Shown: positions 9,219-19,100 of the stretch, piece by piece | How the letters are laid out: each line of letters starts with the position of its first letter | Position numbering within the stretch: position 1 is the stretch's first letter | Assembly (NCBI RefSeq): GCF_024362695.1 | Contig: NC_065407.1 | Location: forward strand, 13,020,001-13,084,000 | DNA: 64,000 nucleotides | Reading direction: 5' to 3' | Source of the DNA: Pectinophora gossypiella | Lineage: Eukaryota; Arthropoda; Insecta; Lepidoptera; Gelechiidae | Program-made: the position numbers and the translations under genes | Notes under the pieces: model-generated | Told to the model about the DNA's origin: nothing | Seen by the model: the letters and a program-made list of their open reading frames with translations, nothing else | The model's database searches: none

Positions 9219-12200
9219 CTAGCTGGAGCGCCCGGCGTCGGCGGGCGGCCGCGCGGGCGTGGCCGCGGCCGGCGGCGTGTAGCGGCGCACCGGGAACATG
9301 GGCCGCGCCGGGATACTTGACACACCTTCGAACCTGTAATCGTACACTCTAGATAAAATCAGACACAATATTTTTTTTCTTATTTATTTGAAATTAGCCT
9401 CTTTTCTTCTCTCTTGTGGCTTGTGAATCAATGACCGACCTCGTTAAGCCTAATGTTATTATCATATGTAGGATTTCTTATCAAAAGTGTCTGTAAGTGA
9501 CGCGTAGGCTTTTTAAGTCATTTACTGAAAAATATCCTATTACACCAACATGCGAAGGAAAAATAGGGAAAATAATTCGGGAAAACGCGAATTTTGGTAT
9601 AGTTTTAGTAACATACTAAATGTACTGATGAGCGTTGGTGGAAGTGAAGCTTTCGGGGAGAAGGTGGGGTCTGGGGGGTATAAAGTTTATAATAAATTAA
9701 GCCCTATGAAGTTTCATTAGAAACCATTCGGTTGTTTTTGCGTTAATGAGTAACAAACATCCGTAAATATTCGTAGCAGGATACGGTGGGTGGTGGTTCA
9801 CTAACTTGTTGCTCCGGTACTTGTCCGGTATGGCCTGGTAGGGCTGCAGCGGCGCGTGCGCGTGCGTGCGCGCCAGCGGGCGCAGGCAGGCCGCCAGCTG
9901 CGGCGCCGCGTAGCCCGCGCCCGCCGCCAGCGCCGCCGGCCACGACACCTGCAGGCACGACGCCAGGGGCTCGCCAGCCTCCGCCTGCCGACACCGTCAA
10001 AGTCAAAAATATCTTTATTCAGTAGGTAACATAGTTACACTTTGAATCGTTATTTTTTACGTAACGAACGTGTCATCCGCCTAAAACTACTACAGCTTCT
10101 CACAACCTGTATAGCCGGGGAAAAGCTTCAAGAAAAACCTCGGCATAGAACCCTAGACGTTCTTTGTAAACAAAAAACTAATATTGTTATACAATTTAAT
10201 AATATGGCTGCCTAATATCAGCTCCCAGACAGTAAATCCCATGCATTCATATCTTCGAAACACGGAACTTGTACATTTTACTACCATGTCACATTATGTT
10301 ATTGAACCGTAAGTCTCACTAAATATCAGATATGGCAATGCGATAGTGTTCTATAGTGGGTATAATCGGATGATCAGCCTACAATGTCCTAACCAAACCA
10401 AGGATCAACCTTCACCGGAATACAAATCCGGGACCACTGGATCATGGAAGCCGTTTTATTAAAATTGGAGGTGATCAAACATACCTCTTTTATCACCACT
10501 GTAACGTGGTTTCAGACTCACCTATCTATGAAGTCTCAATTTATAGTATAAGCAATTTTTAACCACAATGCACCTAAAGCTATAGTCGTTTAAAAAAATT
10601 AACATACATCGATGTCCTTGTTTTCGTAACGTTCGCAAGACTCGCACAGGAGGGCGTGGCGGGCGGTGGCCAGAGACGCGGCGGCGATGATCGACGGCTT
10701 GAACTGCAGGTACGGGTCCGCCTCGAGCAAGCACAGCTCTGAGATGTACTGGATAAAAAATCGTGGATTATTATACAATTTAGAATTATAGGCTACTTGA
10801 CAACCTAATCAAATAGATACTTTTTACGAAACGTCAAAACGAAAATTTTCTTTGGAGTTTGTATGGAAATACTGTCCTGTGACGTCATCAATAAAAGCGG
10901 TCAAACGTGGTACTCATTGTTACTTAATTCGTAAACAAAATTCGTATGTAAACCAATGATTTTCGAATTCCTGTTTAGATCATAAATGTTTATCACATGG
11001 TCAGCAGTGAGGAAACCCACATTCCGAGAAATGCGGTTTCAGAGGTATGTAATCTAACCTGCATTGGAATGATTTTCCCTTCGCGGATTGGAAGGTCAGA
11101 CACAGTGGCGGCCCTAGCAAAATATTTAGGTGGTTCGAGACCTCATAGTGGCACCCCTTAAAATACAAAATTTTTGGATTAGTTTACGGCCACCAACATT
11201 TACCTATTTAAATCTTTTAAAAACGTTGTTAATAGCCACCCAATATGAGTTTCAATGTGGCCGCAATCTTACCCGATGAATTTAGTTTGCGGCCAGGGTG
11301 AACCAGTATTGGTTGATTTTGGCGCCCCCCTATTTCGACGCCCGGTTCGGTGGCACACCTCGCACCGCCCTAGGGCCGCCACGGTCAGACAGGCAATTGC
11401 TTGTGAAAAAACTGGACCTATCAAGTCGTGAAAACAGGATAACGCTCTAGGGGAATAAGCAAACATAATGAACTTACAGCAGCTAAATAGAAGATCTTCT
11501 TGGATATTCCGTTGGCGATGCAATAATGCGAGAGGAATGTAAGCGACGTTGGTGTCGACAGGTCGAAGGAGAGCACTTTCAGGATGAGATGCTCCATACG
11601 CAACACCTCACGCTTCGTGTATGTGTCGTCTGTGATGTAGACGAACTCCGCCACATCGGGCGGGTACACCTCTTCATATTTTCTGTTGAAATTACGAAAA
11701 ACCCATGAGTCACTGAGCAGCCACTGGCCCCGATTCCTGCAGACACCGCCTAATTTTATTTTAAGTTATATCCGTCATTTTCATATCCGTCGAAAAGGAA
11801 AGGGACGGATGATTCACAGCTCTTAATTTTAGGAAGAATGTGTAAATGAATGAATAACCCGGGCGAATCAAAAGGTACGTCGCTGGTATGCAATCCGTTT
11901 GACGTGCTGTCTACTTAACTGTGTCGGGTTATTGACGGATGTAAAATTTTTAGACGGTTGGTTTAGATTTGTGCTTAAAATTGACGTGTGTTCCATAAAT
12001 TTTATGCTTGTCGATTACCCGTCTCTTTCCTTTTCGGTGGATAAGAAAATGACAGATATAACTTAAAATAAAATTAGATGGTATTTACAGGAATTAGCAC
12101 CATCATATAAGTTACTTCCAAATTAAATGTCAACTGTCTGCCGTCGTCTGTTTTTCTAACTCGTTATAAACTGGGAATCTTCAAGGCTAGAGTGATTAGG

Positions 12201-15200
12201 CATTTGCTAGGTAAGCGTGATCCACCCTAGACCACATCGTCACTTACCATCAGATGGGACTGTGGTGAACAAACGCGAGCCTACATTAATTAAAAAAGAA
12301 TTTAGGCAACTCGCGTTTTTTTTATAATTAGGGTGACTTACCTACTAGGTATAAAAAAAACAATAAAAAAACAACCTAAAACCATTTGCACATATAGACA
12401 CGCACACACACACACACACACACTCACACTCTCACTCTTGTGCACACACTTTTATACATAAAAGTAAGTGCACAATCCAAAGAAATATCAAATACCAATA
12501 TTGCTTTTTTAGATGAATCATTTGATGTGGCCTTTTTAACCCCCCTGTTCACCATACAGTTGGTACAGTTCATCATTATTCATGTTTAGAGTTTGTATTG
12601 ATAGTGGTGGCAGCAAGGTTTCAGATTGCTTAAAGCTCAGCCCACCCCTTCATACAATTGTCAACTCAATCTAAATGGATTATGTTCCTAAGAACTTGAA
12701 ATTAGTCGGTTATCTAGGCGTGTACGAGTACGGTGATGTCATCGCCGTTTGCCGCCAACTGTCATTTTTAATAACATACATTAACATTCTGCTAAATTGT
12801 GAAGAATGAAAATTCCATTTTGCTTTCTTTCAACTAATTTCAAAGTCTATAGTTTGCCCAATAACGCGAGAATATATATAAATGTAGACAAACAAACTTA
12901 CGACTTACTGATGTAAGTACGTAGTCATTATATGAGTCATGTCAGGGGTCTTTGGCGGCTCAATAGTAACCCTGACACCAGGTTTGATGAGATTGGTAAT
13001 TCACCTCACAACCCACACGATAGAAGAAGACTAGTAGGATTTCTTTTCTTTTTTGTAATATTCGCAAGACTAAACTATTATAAAGCAAAAAAAATACTTA
13101 GGAATGAAAAAAACACTTACGAAGCGATATACGTAGCAGCGGTCCCGACAAGCTGTAGCTTGGTGCGGACAACACTCATGTAGGAGAGGAAACGGTCCAC
13201 ATAAGACACGGCGAGGTGTAACGTCTCACTCTGCTGGTTGTACTCGTCGCACACTTCCACTAGCCAGTCGATGAGTATGGAACGCATCACATGGGTGATA
13301 TCCGGCTGCTTGCGCATGTAGCGAGGGTTGGCTCTGTTTTTTACCTGGTTGCATACATTTTAAAATATTAAGGATTACTAACCTAACTATTACAAACACT
13401 GAATTGGCTGGGCGAAATACAGTGGAGGCTGATATACGCAAACGAAAATGGCGGCGGATTGGTCATGTAGAAGTCAGTAAGAAGAGTTAAAAACTTCAAA
13501 ATATGGAAGAAAGCTACAGAGGCTGCAACAAATCGCGAGGAGTGGATATATCTGTTACACAAGCCCTACATCCCAATAAAAGGATTAGAAGATACATTTT
13601 AATTATATTTTGTTCTGCCACTGAGGGTAATTGCATGCAGTAGTAAGTATGTGTGACACCTGAATGTATTTTTAGTTTCTTGCAATAATCTTCATATCAA
13701 ATAACTGATAGCTAATTAGAAGACCAACACTTATATTATAACAATCTTATAATAATCTTATAATAGGTAATAGCTTATCATCTGCTGCCATTCCTTCCAA
13801 TGTATCAGATAAAATGAAGTAAAAAGTGGTGTAACTTACTTTCAAGAATTAATGAAATTGTCATAAATGAAAGTGGAGGTAGGAAAATAAAATTGAAATA
13901 TGTGGGTATGCATGTTTCTAATCAGTATCACAGCATCAAAAAAGATTAACAAATTACATTACTATAGATCATACTAGTTAAATAAAAGAAGGTAGGTATA
14001 ATGTTATCTTATGTAAATAATTGATTTATGATAAAAAGTTGAATGAATAAATATGAAATTCAAGGACAAATGGGCTTAATTGTTTTTAAATTTATTATTA
14101 ATGAGTCCACAAATTGGTTTAAGGCATATCATACGAAACTTTTTTTTTACTCTCTACTCGTCTCGACTCTAACATAACCTAACCAACATTACTAAAATTC
14201 AAAATCCTCCGTTTGTATAACATCTTAATAACAATGCACAATATCAGTGCTAAAACAGGGTATTTAACATTTTCAAGGACAGTATGTCTAATGATGTTCT
14301 GATTCTAAGGTGTCATACTATTATGAACCATCAATGACTCATAGTCTCTGCCCATGAAGGGATTAAAAAAAAGAAATTATACTATATTAAGTTTTGAAAA
14401 TTTTACAAATCCAGCTCCTACATTAATTATTATTTCACTTGAAAATTCGCCTTGGTAGATGATCCATGCAAAATTTGAGAAAATTGGATCCATATAAAAT
14501 AGAAGTATTTTTTTCTGTGACCCCTTTTGCTACACTCACTCATTTATTTGTAACTTATTTTTGACACCTGAACACAAATAGCCCAGCAGTGGGAGTATAT
14601 AGGCTGTTAATGTATTTATGAACACAAATGGATATTTCAGAACATACCTCAATCTCTCGCATGTACTCGTAGATATCCTGTCTATACTCTGCCACATGGA
14701 AGAACATCTCTCGATCAGTCTGAGCAGTCACCTTTTCTTCCTCCTCTTCAGCCAAATCTTCAAGGATTGTGCTCTCATTTTTGGAAATGGACATTGACAG
14801 CACACTTGAATCTACAACTGACATGGGAGATTCCACCACATCTTTCTTCTCTTGCAATGGTTGTCTAAAGGAGTAAAAATTTATTTAAAGGAATAATAAT
14901 AATAAGCTTGACCCATATTAATTTCTTATCTATCATTGGGTAACGAGTTTGTTGAGAGGTTAGATCATTGAAGTATCTGGAATACTTACCTAACTGGAGG
15001 TCCATCTTTCGACTTATCTGGCTGCTTCTCAATCTTAGCACATAAAGCCCTGACATTTTCAGCAGCATTGACAAAGAAATTATCCTTTTTATTATTATCC
15101 TTGGCAACAAATGGCTTGAAGGTCGGCTCGCGTTTCTTCGACTCATTCTCACTGGGTTTGTCTTCGTACACGCTGAACGCGCGAAACTGAGCCACGGGGG

Positions 15201-15499
15201 GCACTATGTTCTTTTCATTCTTTATCTGCCGTACGGTCCTGTTTTCATCTTGAACTTTACAAGCTCCATTCGTCAATCCCGGCTACAAACAAACGTTACA
15301 TGAAATAAACGAAGAAACATCTCAAATGCGATCACCTAAAGTGCACACTTACCAGTTTGATATTCCGATTCTGGTTGCAGGCGAACTGGCTCAAGTCGCC
15401 AAGGGCACGACGCTGTGCTGCCGAAAACACGTCGGCATTATCTTTCCTCAGCCCCAGGGAAGCATTTTCTTGATCCTCGTGTATTCTGAATGATGCCAT
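9219..15499 (-). CDS. CycA: G2/mitotic-specific cyclin A, 8 exons, 506 aa
   Basis: Regulatory subunit that activates Cdk1/Cdk2 in S phase and at mitotic entry, then is destroyed by the APC/C. Coding exons, 5' to 3' on the minus strand: 15499-15353, 15282-14990, 14864-14648, 13344-13121, 11682-11478, 10748-10608, 9984-9806, 9333-9219. All have GT-AG borders and consistent phases. The start MASFRIHEDQEN has the typical insect cyclin A form. An RRALGDL destruction-box candidate begins at residue 30. The cyclin box starts near residue 229, with the MRSIL hydrophobic patch at 239-243 and 'SKYEE' (residues 294-298) formed across an exon junction. The second cyclin fold follows (YISELCLLEADPYLQF) and the tail starts with the familiar 'DKYRSNKFEGVS' pattern. 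The upstream in-frame ATG at 15613 is less likely. Introns hold a hAT MITE, a TIR element and SINE pieces. The last two exons are GC-rich and less certain. Confidence 0.93.
9995..10045 (-). repeat. Transposon-tail fragment next to cyclin A exon 7
   Basis: The words 'caaagtcaaaaatatctttattca' are, as I recall, a common 3'-end sequence of lepidopteran non-LTR elements. The fragment ends about ten bases from the AG used by cyclin A exon 7 (9984). Its antisense strand supplies the T-rich stretch before that acceptor. Confidence 0.5.
10985..11455 (+). repeat. SINE body interrupted by a hAT MITE
   Basis: This copy of the 'ggttggaaggtcagacagg' SINE is split. The left part runs to 11102 and the right part resumes at 11384 with the duplicated gtcagaca, continuing through 'tggacctatcaag' to 'ggataacgctctagg'. 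Removing the insert restores the body order seen at 413-650 and 58340-58560. Confidence 0.8.
11103..11383. mobile_element. Non-autonomous hAT-type element (MITE), 281 bp
   Basis: The element begins CAGTGGCGGCCCTAG and ends with the inverse CTAGGGCCGCCACG, one base short at the tip. It is flanked by a perfect 8-bp duplication, gtcagaca, at 11095-11102 and 11384-11391. An 8-bp duplication with CAGNGGCGG termini is characteristic of hAT elements. It has no coding capacity and lies in cyclin A intron 5, inside a SINE. Confidence 0.88.
11725..12102. mobile_element. Terminal-inverted-repeat element (MITE) in cyclin A
   Basis: Both ends carry long inverted arms. The left arm runs 'tggccccgattcctg...cctaattttattttaag...ggaaagggacgg'; the right arm is its inverse, ending 'caggaattagcacca'. 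A second copy at 21891-22234 shares both ends and much of the middle, and a right-end fragment lies at 19805-19895. No ORF is present. The termini do not let me name a superfamily with confidence. It lies in the intron between cyclin A exons 4 and 5. Confidence 0.8.
12398..12436. repeat. CA-rich microsatellite
   Basis: Run of (ca)n followed by ca/ct variants, within the cyclin A intron between exons 5 and 4. Confidence 0.85.
12895..13040 (+). repeat. SINE fragment in cyclin A intron
   Basis: It contains 'ttactgatgtaagtacgtagtc', the 'ggcggctcaatagtaaccctgacacc' region and the 'cacacgatagaagaaga' end. These are also seen at 59170-59300 and, reversed, at 33-160. It ends about 80 bp downstream (in gene orientation) of the donor of cyclin A exon 4. 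Confidence 0.65.
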
Positions 15500-16167
15500 T
15501 GCCCTCGCTTTGCTTCCGTAAACAGTCAGGACCAAATTAGCAAAAACGCGGGCCGCGAGTGCAGTTTGTGGCAACCGAAACGGAAATACGTTAACTTCCT
15601 TAGTTAAGAACACATTTTATCAAAATATTGAGAGTAAATGTGAAAATTTGCCGATTTATTTCGAATTCACCCCCAATAAATGCTAACCAGCATCAACGGA
15701 CAACAGACATTTTAGAGCATTTTCAGCTGTTGCGCTGTTGCCTGTCTGTTGCAGTTTACGTTGCTCTTTTGTCTATGATATTTCAAATTTAACCAATAGA
15801 AATTTAGCACAGTTCTTTTCTCTTTGCCTGGTCGTTTTCCGTTCAGAAACTTTCTTTGCTGAACAAAAATAATATAGCAATAAAAAATATTTATTTCGAT
15901 TTAGAAGCGATAGCCAATAATATAAAACCATACATAATAATTCTTCCATTTGGGATTTATATAATAAGTATTTCGGCTATAATATTTAAAATTCATAGAC
16001 ATATTTTTAAACGAAGCAACATATGATTTTGACACTGGCATTTGACGTGGTTTAACTATTTACTTTGTGTTGTCGTCCTGTAAATTGTAAATAGATTCGC
16101 GAATATATCGAATTATTAATTTATTGTAACCTGAATTTTGGTTAAATAATTATCTATTAAAGTAGAA
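15500..16167. promoter_or_regulatory. Divergent spacer between cyclin A and EDEM2 (candidate shared promoter)
   Basis: The two start codons are 668 bp apart and point away from each other, so both 5' UTRs and core promoters should lie here unless non-coding first exons lie elsewhere. A CCAAT box (15792) and an adjacent TTTGAA word on the minus strand (TTCAAA at 15782-15787) lie about 290 bp upstream of the cyclin A ATG. CCAAT plus TTTGAA (CHR) is a pairing known in G2/M gene promoters; that they act here is inference. No canonical TATA box was found with a defensible spacing. Confidence 0.45.
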
Positions 16168-19100
16168 ATGAATAAGCTTTTCTTGGCGTGTTTATTTTTA
16201 TTATATGCATGTGAAAAATGTTCCGCAATAAGAGAATACAAAAAGGAGGATATATTGAGGCTAAGGTTTGAAAATATGAAGTTTTATTATTCTCTGTTTT
16301 GTAATAAGTGAACCTACAGTAGTCTTAGATGTTCTGTAACATAATATATGACCGGTTTCAGGGAAGAAGTACGAGAAATGTTTCAGCATGCATATGACAG
16401 TTATTTACGCTATGCCTATCCCTACGATGAGCTCAGACCCTTAAGCTGCGATGGCGTAGATACATGGGGGAGTTACTCTCTCACACTCATTGATGCACTA
16501 GACACTCTAGCTATAATGGGCAACTATACCGAGTTCAACAGGGTAGTGGATATTGTTCTACAAAAACAGAATTTTGATGCAGATATAAATGTATCGGTCT
16601 TTGAAACTAATATACGAATAATCGGCGGACTACTAAGCGCGCATCTTTTGTCTCACAAGTAAGTTTATGAAAATTAAAAAAGAAATTGCATGTTTTACCC
16701 AATTTCTACCCACTGCTGGGCATCGTTTAACTGTTAACTATTAATCTCTAATTATATGCCTACTATTTTGTATATAAAATGCAATTTCCGTCACAAGTTA
16801 ACGAGTTTAACATATTAATGAAGCTGTTGTACCTCTGGATAATTTTATAAAAACATATGTATTTAACATGTAAATGCAATTACTGTTTCAAGATTGAATA
16901 TTTTCTTTTTATCCCAGGACAGGTACAAAATTAGAGCCTGGGTGGCCCTGTAACGGTCCTTTACTCCGCCTGGCAGAAGACGTAGCTCAGAGGCTCATTG
17001 CAGCATTTGACACTACAACGGGAATGCCTTACGGTACTATTAACTTACGGTCAGGGGTTCCCCCGGGGGAGACCAGTGTCACATGCACGGCTGGAGTGGG
17101 GACATTTATAATTGAATTTGGAACTTTAAGTCGTCTCACTGGTGATCCATTATATGAAGAGGTAATTCCCCTATGTTACCCCCTGTAAAAATTAACCTTT
17201 CAAAGATATTTAAAATTTGTTCCAATAGGAATTTTGATATTAGGTTTTTGGGCTTTCTCTATAATTCATTTTGGACCTTGGAATTATTGCTTGGATAAGC
17301 TGTAGTGTATTTTCGGCCTTACAAATAAAAACTTACTAATCCGTCCTTATTCAATGTTTACACTAGGAATAGTTAAACCTAGAATAATCCAAGAATATTT
17401 ATGTGTTGGTGAATATATTGTGACTTATAACTTGAAATAAATATTTAAATTCCAGGTAGCATTGAATGCTTTGAAAGCTCTCTATCATCACAGGTCTCCA
17501 ATAGGTCTGCTTGGGAACCACATTGATGTGATGTCTGGCAGGTGGACTGCTCAGGATGCTGGCATTGGTGGTGGTGTCGACTCTTACTATGAATATCTAG
17601 TCAAAGGTTTCTATTACACATGAATTTATTGCTATTTAAGATATTTCTATGGTATTCCGTCAATCAGCATACAACCCTATAAATAACGATCACAGTTCAT
17701 TAATAATGTCGATGTTTGTTTAAATAATAAAAAGTTATGATTGACGAAAGATTGGTGAACAGATGTAATACCTCTCTTACGTACATTAGATTGTGAAGGC
17801 ATTACGAGGAGACGTCCATAAATTATGCAAGGCGTTTAGGAGGGGGTTGAACCACATGTCACTTAATTTCACGCGGGGAGAAGGGTGTTACGCAAATAAC
17901 CACTCTTGCGAGAAAAACTTTCTCAACTAAAATACAACTAAATACTATAATGTATAATGATATTTTTGCTCCAAAAAGTACCCCAATAGTTTATAAATAA
18001 ATCGACTTATAATTTTCGAAATTCTCACGTAAAATTTTATCGCGATAAATCTTACGACATTTCATCGATAAGTTATGTAAATCGCCTCTATCGTGTGAGT
18101 TATGGGTCGATAGCTGTTCTTACCAATCTTGTCAGAGTAGTTAAGCGAAATGTCCCTGACAATATATATTTTCCAGATTAAATACCCTATTACATGAGCT
18201 TAAATACTGCCAGAGAGTGGATCTGAAACCATGTCACATTAAATGTCAAATATGATAGTGCGACAAGGTTCTAAAGTGGGTACATGATATTGCTCATGAA
18301 GTCATGACTGTACCTCTAACTACCCCAATTGGGATATACATATAAAATATACTACCTACAAGTACTTTTCATCAGGTGCAATACTCCTAGAGAAACCGGA
18401 ACTCATGTCGATGTTCCATGAAGCTCGCGAGGTGATAGATAAGTACCTGAAGAAAGACGACTGGTTCGTCTGGGCCACTATGCTCAGAGGCCACGTCACA
18501 CTACCAGTCTTCCAGTCCCTCGAGTCCTTCTGGCCCGGGCTGCTCACGCTCATTGGTAAGCTACTTAATTCATATACTTTTATGCTGGACTGGAAGGGAA
18601 TAACAAAACATAGAAGCACATACCTCTAGAGATCTGGAGGTCCGAGTTCGATTCCCGATGGGAATATTTTATTTTATTATTGAGACTTTTGTTTGGAGGA
18701 CTTTGCAGGCTTGAATCACCTGGTCCGAAAAAGTAAGATGACTCCGTGTTTCGGAGGCTTAACGTGTTAAACCGTTCGTCCCGGCTATTAGCCGTAAAAA
18801 CACGTCCACCAACCGGTAGTGAAGCAGCGTGATGGAGTATGCTCCATACCCCCTCCGGTTGTTGAGGCTTCACACACGTCTTGTGTGTCGTTGTTTGCGG
18901 ATGAGTGAAGTGTGATCATACTTGTGTGGCGCGCGTTTCGCGCTACTTTCCAACTAATTTCTTCTAATCCGTGTTTAAAAAATACCGGGTTCTTGTATTA
19001 TGCGTTTTAAACACGGAATAGAATATTTATAGTCGTGGCTTATGTTATGTTACTTTCTTCTTATTTACAGGCGAAAGCGACACAGCGTTGCGAATAATAC

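Noticed and set aside
13226..13441. Minus-strand ORF extending cyclin A exon 4 upstream
   Set aside because: It is out of the cyclin frame; the acceptor at 13345-13346 and the frame through MRKQPDITHV define the exon.
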